Shown piece after piece: positions 36,603 to 43,650 of a stretch of DNA of 64,000 nt. The position numbers and the translations under genes are program-made. The first letter of the stretch is position 1. The number at the start of each line of letters is the position of its first letter. The notes beneath the pieces were generated by a model that saw only the letters and a list, made by a program, of their open reading frames with translations, had not been told where the DNA came from and made no database searches. The DNA is from Flavisphingomonas formosensis (lineage in GTDB: Bacteria > Pseudomonadota > Alphaproteobacteria > Sphingomonadales > Sphingomonadaceae): assembly GCF_009755815.1 (NCBI RefSeq), contig NZ_WRPK01000014.1, forward strand, positions 62,001 to 126,000, written 5' to 3'.

Positions 36603-37313
36603 ATGAGAGCAGTTCTCAGGGTTTCTACGCTTGCGGCTGTGTCAACGCTTCTGATGGCGGCTAAGACGCCTGAGGCGCCTGTTGATCCCGGTCCTCGCCC
36701 GTCCTCACTTGAACATTTTCGGGAAGCGGGTCAGCAAGCGATTCTACAGGGCTTTTTTGATCCTTCGTCCGCTCAGTTCCAATGGGATCGCGCGATCACG
36801 GGCGGCTATTGGAAGCCCGTTTTTCAGAAGAAGGTTATCGGTTGGTGGACCTGCGGTTTGGTGAACGGCAAAAACCGCATGGGGGGCTATGTCGGCTTCC
36901 GGCGCTTCGTCGTGGTGATGAACAACGATCAGGTTGTTTTCTCGCAGGTTGGCGAGGGTGGTGATTTCGATTTTGTCGAGTTGGGCTGCCAGAAAGCGAT
37001 TCAGGCGGGTTATCTGCCGTTGGCGAGCGCGGTCCCAGCCTCAACACCGGCTATCGATCCGTCTCAGCCTCAATTCGGCTTTGGCTTTAACATCGTTCCA
37101 GATGGCGCCTACATCGGCGTTATTGTGCCTGCGGGACCGGCAGATAAAGCCGGATTGACGACAGGAATGGTGATTTCTGCCATCAACTCAATTCCGATCA
37201 AGGGTTTTGATCAGCCCACGGTAGCTAAGATACTAAAAAACCTTGATACAACCGCAACCTTTACCATTATCGGGCGGGGTGATGTTAAACTCACGCGTGC
37301 GCCGATTCAGTAG
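36603..37313 (+). CDS. Secreted PDZ-domain protein
   Basis: The 236-residue protein starts with a signal peptide (MRAVLRVSTLAAVSTLLMAA) and a middle region of unknown type with ITGGYWKPVFQKKVIGWWTCGLVNGKNRMGGYVG. It ends with a C-terminal PDZ domain (about residues 150-230: FGFGFNIVPDGAYIGVIVPAGPADKAGLTTGMVISAINSIPIKG). No protease domain is present. GAAGGGGGATCG precedes the ATG. As the second gene of the prophage, next to the integrase and away from the structural genes, it looks like a lysogenic-conversion (cargo) gene acting in the envelope. That is inference. Confidence 0.75.
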   Translation: MRAVLRVSTLAAVSTLLMAAKTPEAPVDPGPRPSSLEHFREAGQQAILQGFFDPSSAQFQWDRAITGGYWKPVFQKKVIGWWTCGLVNGKNRMGGYVGFRRFVVVMNNDQVVFSQVGEGGDFDFVELGCQKAIQAGYLPLASAVPASTPAIDPSQPQFGFGFNIVPDGAYIGVIVPAGPADKAGLTTGMVISAINSIPIKGFDQPTVAKILKNLDTTATFTIIGRGDVKLTRAPIQ

Positions 37314-37604
37314 TGGGGGCGGGCGGTCAATGAAGCTAAGCAAAATCATTTTCCCACGGTTACGATGTTCTTGAGGGACGGCGTTGGCACAGCCAATGGC
37401 GGAAACCTCTATTGATGTTATTCCGACCGGAAGCGATTTTTGGGGAGCGTCGCGCTGGCTCTGCGACCTTGGATAATGACCTGACGCAGTTATCTATTTG
37501 ACGCGTCATAATCGGTATCCACGCAAAAAATAACATAGTGCCGCTGTATTCCATTTTGAATTCGAGCGGCTCTATGCTGTTTTTCTATACCTAGTGGAGT
37601 ATTT
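37314..37604. other. 291-bp AT-richer stretch without a supported gene
   Basis: Frames here are short and lack ribosome-binding sites. The stretch separates the PDZ gene from two small minus-strand genes that converge on it. Confidence 0.55.
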
Positions 37605-37811
37605 CTATTTTTTCTTAGATATTTTCTCCTTGAGGGTTCGCGTAACCGTATTGTCTGGCGCGGGGCATACTACATCAATAGAAATTCTACCAATAACCGG
37701 ATTACCATCTTCGTTTGTTTCATCCTTAACAACGATAGTTTTCCCAGTTCTCTTTGCTTCCTCACTCCTCAAAATCGCACGCTTTTGTTCTTTGCTCAGT
37801 TTGCGTTTCAT
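37605..37811 (-). CDS. Hypothetical lysine-rich 68-residue protein
   Basis: The protein reads MKRKLSKEQKRAILRSEEAK, has a middle with TIVVKDETNEDGNPVIG, and ends in a lysine cluster (KEKISKKK). It is strongly basic. AAAGGA lies upstream of the ATG. It lies 12 bases downstream of another small gene on the same strand. The region is clearly richer in A+T than the host. No family is recognised; a nucleic-acid-binding role is possible from charge alone. Confidence 0.55.
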   Translation of the reverse strand: MKRKLSKEQKRAILRSEEAKRTGKTIVVKDETNEDGNPVIGRISIDVVCPAPDNTVTRTLKEKISKKK

Positions 37812-37823
37812 CTGAAAATCCTT

Positions 37824-38138
37824 TTAGCTATGCAAAATCATAAAATTAAGGGCTTGCATCTTCGCGGAAGCGCGAAATTCGTCTGGTAGATCGTCGATCA
37901 AATTGATCGCATCATCTTCTGCATATACTTGTTTTATACCATCAATGGTCTGGTAAAGAGCTGTAGTGTAGCATAAGCGATCTACCTTATTGCGCCATAT
38001 TTCACAAAGTATCTCAAATTCGCATGTAGTCCCGTATTTTTTAGTTTTTGGAGTTTCAAAAATAACAATGCTCCCGCATTTAAGCATATTATCGTCATGT
38101 GCATCGATAACCATGATCCGTCGTCCAATCTCATTCAT
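37824..38138 (-). CDS. Hypothetical 104-residue protein
   Basis: The protein reads MNEIGRRIMVIDAHDDNMLK, then GSIVIFETPKTKKYGTTCEFEILCEIW, TTALYQTIDGIKQVYAEDDAINLIDDLPDEF and a C-terminal helix. It looks like a small folded alpha/beta protein. AGAGGAAC precedes the ATG. It forms a pair with the downstream lysine-rich gene. No family recognised. Confidence 0.55.
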   Translation of the reverse strand: MNEIGRRIMVIDAHDDNMLKCGSIVIFETPKTKKYGTTCEFEILCEIWRNKVDRLCYTTALYQTIDGIKQVYAEDDAINLIDDLPDEFRASAKMQALNFMILHS

Positions 38139-38731
38139 ACATAGTTCCTCTTTGACCCGTCACCGTGATGAGGGGTCGGTTGAAAATAATAATAGGGTCC
38201 ACGATCGTAACTCAAATTCTGGGTTATCAAATTTTCTATGAATCTAAAATTAGCGTAAACTAATTCGAGATTTAGTTTTATTGTTATTGTAGTAGGAAAC
38301 CAGTTATCGGATTCCCTCAACGTCAGCCATCGCGGTGACGGCGGCTATATCTCTCGCCGATCTGATTTGGTCAACAAAAAATTGCATAAAAAGACCGAAC
38401 TATAGAGAATAGATCGATTATCCATAATAACAGCGTCGGTCACGATCCTAGAGCTTGTAAAAAATATGCTGAATTGACGGTGAGGTGCAGGAGCCAAAAT
38501 TATGAAATAATTTTGTATGAGCCTCCTAGGCGGTCTGACGGGCTTTTCGTTCGATCATCGCGAAAATGCGTTTATCGTACCACAAAAGCTACACGCATTC
38601 TTGATGACATATGTCTATTCGAATCACTTCCGATTCGATGAAAATAATAATGCGAACCGCTATGGCGCTCCTGTAAGATAAATATCCGATCGATGGTGCG
38701 GACCATCGTTGGATGCGCTCTGATTTAATTA
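38139..38731. other. 593-bp AT-rich region without a supported gene
   Basis: A minus-strand frame (38135-38320) has only a TTG start and no family. AAAATTAT followed by ATAATTTT around 38497-38514 forms a small AT hairpin. Otherwise I see no gene. It separates the minus-strand small genes from the plus-strand promoter at 38732 and may be a regulatory region. Confidence 0.5.
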
Positions 38732-38760
38732 TTGAGATAAATACGATGTGTGGATATAAT
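38732..38760 (+). promoter_or_regulatory. Near-consensus sigma-70 promoter
   Basis: TTGAGA (38732-38737) and TATAAT (38755-38760) are separated by exactly 17 bases, five of six and six of six matches to the consensus. The spacer contains TAAATACGATG, a variant of the TAAATA motif seen at other phage gene starts. Transcription should begin near 38767. Confidence 0.75.
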
Positions 38761-38766
38761 CCGCAT

Positions 38767-38829
38767 GTTATCTCCAAATAATAAGAAGTGAGAAGCCTCT
38801 GGATGGTCCGCAACATCCGGAGGCTTTTT
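38767..38829 (+). ncRNA. Predicted short transcript (about 60 nt) ending in a strong terminator
   Basis: From the promoter above, transcription would begin near 38767 and meet a terminator only about 30 bases later. The result is either a very small RNA or the attenuated leader of the gene at 38850. An 11-codon frame overlaps the promoter and the start of this stretch (ATG 38746, MCGYNPHVISK, stop 38779-38781), but most of it would lie upstream of the predicted start site. The RNA is a prediction from promoter and terminator positions only. Confidence 0.5.
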
Positions 38830-38830
38830 A
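38795..38830 (+). terminator. Strong intrinsic terminator just upstream of a gene
   Basis: GCCTCTGGATG (38795-38805) pairs with CATCCGGAGGC (38814-38824) with one G-T pair and an 8-base loop, followed by TTTTTATATTTT. It lies 20 bases before the start codon at 38850, so it ends the upstream RNA or attenuates the downstream gene. Confidence 0.85.
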
Positions 38831-38849
38831 TATTTTGGAGAAAACTATC

Positions 38850-39761
38850 ATGAATGATGTAAAAAATGCTCGTGCGACCTTGGATAGACTTAGAGCGGGC
38901 TGGGTGCCACGCGCTATGAAGCAGGAAAATGATTTTATCGATCCAGAGCCGGAGCCGGAACCCGCGCCGAAAATCCTTTCCGGTCGCAGGTTTGGTTTCG
39001 ACGCTGCCCCAGAGCCTAAGCCGGTTTACGATAAAATCGAGCAGCCGGTTTACCGATCGAGCGAGCAAATTTATCGAGAATTCGTCGAGATGGCTAAATC
39101 TGATCCGATATATCTTGAGCGGCTCGCCCATGCTTTCGATTATCAAGCCCCTTTCCGAAAGGCTGAGCCGCTTAGACCGATGCCTTTCGCCACCGCTACC
39201 ACGATCGAGATTGCTATTGCCGATCGCGGTCCACCCAAGAAAACGAAAAGAGAGCGGATCGAGCGTCAATCGCTACGCTTTTCGGCTACCATACAGGTCT
39301 GCACATCCGCTCAGACACAAATCAGTAAAGCGGGCTGGTCCGGTCTCGTTGATTTTCGGAGTCCGAAAAGAGCGAGGTTGGACGCAGATAGGTTTCTACG
39401 CCAAAAATCAATTACTCAGGCGTATCGAGACTTCATTGAAGAAGCATGTATCGCGGCGCAAAACAATGATTATATGATCGGTTTCCTCAAGAGTAAGACG
39501 AACGATTCCGGCACGCCCTTTACCGATCGACAGATTATTTTCGCGGATCGCTCGGGGCTGGAAAATCATAAGCTGGATCAGGCTATATTGATGATGCAGG
39601 ACCAGAAAGGCACAGCGGTAATCCTGCTGCCTCGCTTTGACGAAAAGACATCCACCGGAAAGCCGCTCAATAAGTTCGTTCTACAATGTCGTGCTATCCG
39701 GCAGAATCTCGACGGAAAACAGGATTGGGCAACCGGAGAATTCGAGTTGAAGCGAGGGTAA
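38850..39761 (+). CDS. Hypothetical prophage protein, 303 residues
   Basis: I do not recognise this gene. The product has a charged N-terminus, a proline/glutamate stretch (DPEPEPEPAPK, residues about 32-42), RFGFDAAPEPKPVYDKIEQPVY, a basic middle (RGPPKKTKRERIERQSLRF) and a C-terminal mixed alpha/beta region ending KQDWATGEFELKRG. GGAG lies nine bases before ATG 38850. A strong terminator immediately upstream and a 20-bp inverted repeat three bases after the stop codon bracket it. It lies between the integration genes and the repeat array, so a role in replication or regulation is possible but unproven. Confidence 0.65.
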   Translation: MNDVKNARATLDRLRAGWVPRAMKQENDFIDPEPEPEPAPKILSGRRFGFDAAPEPKPVYDKIEQPVYRSSEQIYREFVEMAKSDPIYLERLAHAFDYQAPFRKAEPLRPMPFATATTIEIAIADRGPPKKTKRERIERQSLRFSATIQVCTSAQTQISKAGWSGLVDFRSPKRARLDADRFLRQKSITQAYRDFIEEACIAAQNNDYMIGFLKSKTNDSGTPFTDRQIIFADRSGLENHKLDQAILMMQDQKGTAVILLPRFDEKTSTGKPLNKFVLQCRAIRQNLDGKQDWATGEFELKRG

Positions 39762-39764
39762 AAA

Positions 39765-40064
39765 GTGGGCAAGGTCTTTGCAATACATATCTAATATATT
39801 ATTCTATAATATAATTGCAAAGACTTTGCCCACCTTGTTGGCTCGTCCTTGCAATGAGCCATAAATGGCGGAAATCTGCGATTTCCTGCGCTTCGCTCGA
39901 TTTATCATAATTTGTATGTGGCAGTGCCATTGCATAGACCTTGCCCACTTCGTGATCAGGTCCACGCAAGGCGCCATAAATGGCGAAATTTCGATGTTTT
40001 GGAATAAGTGCTCGATTAAATTCCATTATAGATGTGGAAGTCTCATTGCATAGACCTTGCCCAC
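39765..40064. repeat. Four copies of a 20-bp repeat with a 115-116-bp period
   Basis: The unit ATTGCATAGACCTTGCCCAC occurs at 39814-39833 (two differences), 39929-39948 and 40045-40064, at steps of 115 and 116 bases. A fourth copy lies in inverse orientation at 39765-39784 and can pair with the first as a 20-bp stem around an AT-rich 29-base loop. Between copies further islands are conserved, notably the palindrome GCCATAAATGGC (39859 and 39973 areas) and GCTCGATT. There is no open frame through the array, since the period is not a multiple of three. The layout resembles iterons of a replication origin or a multi-site regulator target. It is not a CRISPR. Confidence 0.8.
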
Positions 40065-40189
40065 CCATTTTCATGTCTGTGCTCGATCAACGAAAAAGTT
40101 CGATCGCAAACCAAGTTTTTCATTAAATGAGAAATTGGCTCAGTGTTCCGTTGTCCGCGCCGTTTCCCGCCGTGATGGGGTGGGCGGGC

Positions 40190-40195
40190 TAAATA
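40190..40195 (+). promoter_or_regulatory. TAAATA-N4-ATG start motif
   Basis: TAAATA-CGCG-ATG lies on the start of the 40200-40421 frame, with no Shine-Dalgarno sequence. The same arrangement occurs at several other phage genes. Confidence 0.55.
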
Positions 40196-40199
40196 CGCG

Positions 40200-40421
40200 A
40201 TGACGCAACACGGATATGTCCTCGCCCGCCTCGCATGTGGTCAGTCTCTCCCCGCCGCGTGCACGGCGGAGAAAGTTAGCATCGGTGAATTTGTCCTCAC
40301 CATGGGCTTTGATCGCCGGCTAGGGCGAGCTTACCGCGCCGCCCTACGCCTTTGGAAAGATGTTGAGGCTCATCGCCCCTCAACCGTTGGTCGAGATACC
40401 GAGCTTCCGCCGACCCCGTGA
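40200..40421 (+). CDS. Hypothetical 73-residue protein
   Basis: The frame reads MTQHGYVLARLACGQSLPAA, then EFVLTMGFDRRLGRAYRAALRLWKDVEAH and a disordered tail. It lacks a ribosome-binding site but carries the TAAATACGCG-ATG motif found at other phage genes, which supports it. Its end overlaps the convergent MucR gene by 42 bases. No family recognised. Confidence 0.5.
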   Translation: MTQHGYVLARLACGQSLPAACTAEKVSIGEFVLTMGFDRRLGRAYRAALRLWKDVEAHRPSTVGRDTELPPTP

Positions 40422-40853
40422 AGCTGGCTTAGAAGGTGCCGGAGCGGGAGCCGGCTCAACCGCCTTAGGCTTTCTTCCGAGACCGATTTTGACCGCCAGT
40501 TCCTTCCGCTGATCCGCGTAGTTCGGTGCCACCATCGGATAATCAGCCGGCAGTTTCCATTTTGCACGATACTCGTCGGGACTCATGTCAAAGCGCGTCC
40601 GCAGGTAGCGCTTCAGCAGCTTCAGTTTTTTCCCATCTTCGAGGCAAACCAGATAATCGGGTTTTACCGAAGAGCGCACAGATACCGCCGGCTCTTGCGC
40701 CACAGGTTCCGGCTCAACCTCCTTACCAAGGCTGCTCAGCGACGAATGGACGCTCTGAATCAGGGCAGGCAAATCCCCGACCGCAACAGAATTACGGCTG
40801 ACATGAGCAGCAACGATGTCGGCTGTAAGGGTGAGTAGGGTTTCGTCTGACAT
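40380..40853 (-). CDS. MucR/Ros-family transcriptional regulator
   Basis: The 157-residue protein has the MucR family core: LTADIVAAHVSRNSVAVGDLPALIQSVHSSL at the N-terminus. The zinc-finger-like region follows: SVKPDYLVCLEDGKKLKLLKRYLRTRFDMSPDEYRAKWKLPADYPMVAPNYADQRKELA. Ros/MucR proteins bind AT-rich DNA and silence genes, often of foreign origin. The second cysteine of the usual finger is absent (CLEDG only), as in many MucR homologues. It is the only recognisable DNA-binding regulator in the prophage part seen, so it is a candidate lysogeny regulator. GGAG precedes ATG 40853. Confidence 0.85.
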   Translation of the reverse strand: MSDETLLTLTADIVAAHVSRNSVAVGDLPALIQSVHSSLSSLGKEVEPEPVAQEPAVSVRSSVKPDYLVCLEDGKKLKLLKRYLRTRFDMSPDEYRAKWKLPADYPMVAPNYADQRKELAVKIGLGRKPKAVEPAPAPAPSKPASRGRRKLGISTNG

Positions 40854-40919
40854 GTGCGACTCCAATCTGAGCCGCGACGCCTATCAGAAACGAATGATTT
40901 TTCAATTTACGCAGAGCAA

Positions 40920-41225
40920 TCACCGCGATCGCTTTAGAATGCGCTGATACGATGCTTCATCCGTTGGACCGATAATGCCCGTAGCTCGCTCCATCACGGG
41001 TTTCATGCTTGCCCACTTTTTCCCGCATGATTGGCACCGCAGATATCGACCGCAGTTGATGAAATCGGTTTTCCATCGTCGAGCCACGCAGAGAGCCAGG
41101 AATGGCTTTGTCTCAATGACGCGTTTCCGCCCACATTTGCACGAAACCTCAAGCGTAAAGCCTTCACGGCTAACATCCTCAAGCGTGGAGCAGCGAGCCA
41201 GCCGTAGCCGATCATACTCAGACAT
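40920..41225 (-). CDS. Hypothetical protein with two cysteine pairs
   Basis: The 101-residue protein carries CSTLEDV, CKCGRKRVIE and CGRYLRCQSCGKKWASMKP. The two CxC/CxxC pairs look like a zinc ribbon, which often binds nucleic acid. The start ATG overlaps the end of the next small gene by eight bases. No family can be named. Confidence 0.6.
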   Translation of the reverse strand: MSEYDRLRLARCSTLEDVSREGFTLEVSCKCGRKRVIETKPFLALCVARRWKTDFINCGRYLRCQSCGKKWASMKPVMERATGIIGPTDEASYQRILKRSR

Positions 41226-41409
41226 CTAGCCGAAGCTGGTCGCGATCATCGTCCATCAGAGGCTCTCTGAGACGCTCTACGATGGTTGCCGCCAGAGCAT
41301 CCGCCGCACGCTCGCGCTGAGATCGTTCAGACGCAGATAGCCCATTCCTCGCCCACGCTGGGGCGTGGAGGAGGATCATGGCTATCCTTGATGGGTCGAT
41401 TCGTTCCAT
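41218..41409 (-). CDS. Small DUF6771-like protein
   Basis: The 63-residue protein reads MERIDPSRIAMILLHAPAWA, RNGLSASERSQRERAADALAATIVERL and an acidic end. The pattern of RIDPxR, APxWARxGL and RERAADxLA recalls a small family common in sphingomonads (DUF6771). I chose the ATG at 41409; a longer frame upstream adds a family-unlike segment. It overlaps the downstream cysteine-pair gene, suggesting a two-gene unit. Confidence 0.6.
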   Translation of the reverse strand: MERIDPSRIAMILLHAPAWARNGLSASERSQRERAADALAATIVERLREPLMDDDRDQLRLDV

Positions 41410-41580
41410 AGCGTGACATGAGAACAAAATGAGAACGATTCGGCAAGAGGGTTCATGCAACCGCCTTCAATCCGCTCAAGCGCGTTTGGCGAGGGTCCGA
41501 AGTATCTTCCTATCCGACGCGCGTTTGAGCGTCGCCTCGATCATGGGGAGGGCGATAAGGCGGAGGATGGTTGAAACGGT

Positions 41581-42357
41581 CTATCGCTTCGATGCTCCGG
41601 ATATCAACTCAACAATCTTGTTGAGGATATCGACCTCATTCTTTTCGAGCTTACGGGTTTCCACGATTTCCGTCGATTCCCCTGCTGCGAGCTTCTGAGA
41701 TTGCGAGAAAATCCAACCCTTCTCGATCGCGCCATTGAGATCGATCTGATCGTTTTGCTCATGCTCGATGCGGAGAATGGCTAGAACCTCCTCGCGATGC
41801 CTCGCCAGACTATCAAAATGACGGAATTCGTCCATCGTTGCACGAGACTGACGCAAGAAAAAGAAAGCGATGAGTTCAGTGAGGAGGAGGATGCTCGCAT
41901 GAGGCAGAAGGGATAGGGCAATCGCTGCAATATTTTCCTTGGGGTCCATTCGAGATTGGCTCAGATAAAATACGCCGATTCCAGCAATAGCCATGATGAC
42001 ACCAACGATAAGGTAAACACCTGATCGATTATATAGACTTTGCGCTAATGAACGGGAGTCCTTTGAAAGCAAGTCATAATATGCATAAATCTGATCTTCG
42101 ATTTCTGGTTCTTTAGAAGAAGCTTCCAAAGAATATGGATATGAACTGAAAATCCGTCTGGATAGGAGATAAACGCTAAATCCAGTAAATAGAACAGAAG
42201 CTAAAACCGAATCTATTAATCTAGTGTCATGGTCGGTAAGCGGTCCGTATATTGCATACGAGATATACATGAGAAACGATAATCCTAATATACCAGAAAG
42301 AAATATTAGAAGATAATTTCTCGATTTAATTAATATGTTGCCTCTATCCTTAGGCAT
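41581..42357 (-). CDS. Membrane protein with four predicted helices, unknown function
   Basis: The 258-residue protein has two N-terminal helices (YLLIFLSGILGLSFLMYISYAIY; IDSVLASVLFTGFSVYLLS), a short soluble stretch, two further helices (GVYLIVGVIMAIAGIGVFYLS; IAAIALSLLPHASILLLTELIAFFF) and a C-terminal charged cytosolic tail rich in glutamate and arginine. GGGGAG precedes ATG 42357. I do not recognise the family. A four-helix membrane protein with a soluble tail, located in the variable left arm of a prophage, fits the layout of an effector of a defence or exclusion system. That is speculation. Confidence 0.65.
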   Translation of the reverse strand: MPKDRGNILIKSRNYLLIFLSGILGLSFLMYISYAIYGPLTDHDTRLIDSVLASVLFTGFSVYLLSRRIFSSYPYSLEASSKEPEIEDQIYAYYDLLSKDSRSLAQSLYNRSGVYLIVGVIMAIAGIGVFYLSQSRMDPKENIAAIALSLLPHASILLLTELIAFFFLRQSRATMDEFRHFDSLARHREEVLAILRIEHEQNDQIDLNGAIEKGWIFSQSQKLAAGESTEIVETRKLEKNEVDILNKIVELISGASKR

Positions 42358-42507
42358 ATTGTCTCCCCTCATCTGCATAGCGGACCTTGACAGAAAGGCG
42401 GCTCTGCTAACAAGCCCTTTTGCGCCGCTAAAACAATTCCTCCCAGAGTCTTTTCTGGCATCTGCACTCTACCAGCCATTTTTTAATTATCGCGCTCAGT
42501 GAAGCTC

Positions 42508-43224
42508 CTAGGCGCTCCTAGGGGCTTTTCCTCTACCATCATTGAGGCTTAGGATTCTCCGCACGCTGTTTGCCTGCCATTCTGAGCCTCTGGCGGTCTT
42601 GACGCCTTTCTCATTTAGAAATTCGGCAATCTGTCTCAGCGACGATGCGCCACGAGAGCGAGCCAACGAGATCATCGGCATAACATCCTCAGCACGATCC
42701 CGAGCCTGATTGCCCCGAATTTCTGCCGATCGTGCGCGCTGAACGGTCATGGATCGATCCTCGCCACGATAGCCGCCAAGCTTCACGCCACGCTCTTTCG
42801 CCGCTGCAAGAGCGGCTTTCGTCCGCTGACTGATCAATCCAGCCTCAAGCTCAGCCACAGCCGCCATTTGCGTTAGCATAAAGCGTCCGACTGGACCGGC
42901 GGGAAGGTCAGGGAGATCGCAGAACAGGACATCGGCGCCGCTATCGATCAGAGTTAGGAGGAACGCAGCGTTGCGCGCCAAGCGATCCAGCTTCGCCACG
43001 ATCAGGGTCGATTTCGTGGCACGGCAATGAGCCAGTGCGGCGGCGAGTTGCGGACGATCGGATTTTCGTCCGGATTCAATCTCGACATATTCGGCGAGGA
43101 GCTTCCAATCGCCACCGTTGAGGTAGCGGGAAACAGCCTCACGCTGAGCGTCGAGCCCAAGCCCTGATTGACCCTGACGCGCGGTCGAGACGCGCGCATA
43201 TGAGATGAAAGAGCCGCTTGGCAT
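42508..43224 (-). CDS. Small serine recombinase (resolvase/invertase family)
   Basis: The 238-residue protein has a resolvase domain with the catalytic serine in FISYARVSTARQGQSGLGLDAQ (Ser13 or thereabouts), LIVAKLDRLARN and GRFMLTQMAAVAELEAGLISQRTKAAL. A C-terminal helix-turn-helix region contains SSLRQIAEFLNEKGVKTARGSEWQANSVRRIL. It is much shorter than the integrase and unrelated to it in the C-terminal part. It could invert or resolve a nearby segment, or belong to an earlier insertion. I see no pair of obvious inversion sites beside it. Confidence 0.87.
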   Translation of the reverse strand: MPSGSFISYARVSTARQGQSGLGLDAQREAVSRYLNGGDWKLLAEYVEIESGRKSDRPQLAAALAHCRATKSTLIVAKLDRLARNAAFLLTLIDSGADVLFCDLPDLPAGPVGRFMLTQMAAVAELEAGLISQRTKAALAAAKERGVKLGGYRGEDRSMTVQRARSAEIRGNQARDRAEDVMPMISLARSRGASSLRQIAEFLNEKGVKTARGSEWQANSVRRILSLNDGRGKAPRSA

Positions 43225-43650
43225 TACCGTTACCTTTGATCAATGACCGTTGTCAGTTGTGTAACAGAACGGCTGAATCGCTGTCGAGAGGAACTAACCG
43301 TGAACTCACTGAAATAGTTCAAGAAAGTTCTTGCATCACGATTCGTGGAGGGGCATTCTCCAACGATCGAGAGACGATCCCGGTCATTCTGATCGACGCT
43401 CCCTCAAAGGCTCACAGGAGCCTAGCGAAAACGATCCGCTCGATCGTCGAGAGCCTGCCCGCAGAGGGTTGAGGCTGACCCCCTCCTGAAATTTTAGGGG
43501 GGGTGGGGTAGGGGGTATACCCTCGCCAGCGATCGACCCCCACCCTCTGAAAAAGGGGTCTTTAAATCAGCCCCCAAAAAAACCGTTTCGGAATAATCGT
43601 GCGTGCATCGCGGGCTTTCCGTGCGCCGCAGGTTTCCTTATCTTCGGCGC
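43225..43650. other. 426-bp divergent region with a G-rich tract
   Basis: This stretch lies between the divergent resolvase gene and the HEPN-like cassette and should hold the promoter of the cassette. A plus-strand frame (43218-43472) has only TTG starts and was not accepted. At 43479-43575 there is a run of homopolymer tracts, with C runs, a 24-base G-dominated stretch and paired C/G blocks, listed as a finding. The core G-rich stretch could fold into a quadruplex. Confidence 0.5.

Noticed and set aside
38135-38320. 61-codon minus-strand frame
   Set aside because: TTG start only, no ribosome-binding site, and AT-rich composition that favours chance frames.
38589-39269. 226-codon minus-strand frame
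   Set aside because: Overlaps the promoter-terminator pair and the better-supported plus-strand gene at 38850, and lacks a start signal.
39765-40064. CRISPR array
   Set aside because: Repeats are 20 bp with 95-bp partly conserved intervals, one copy is inverted, and no cas genes are present.
39799-40074. 91-codon minus-strand frame through the repeats
   Set aside because: The repeat period (115 and 116 bases) shifts the reading frame between copies, so the conservation is not protein-driven. No ribosome-binding site.
43218-43472. 84-codon plus-strand frame before the HEPN-like cassette
   Set aside because: Only TTG starts, one inside the start region of the divergent resolvase gene, and no ribosome-binding site. 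The C-terminal part looks protein-like, so it is left open rather than excluded.
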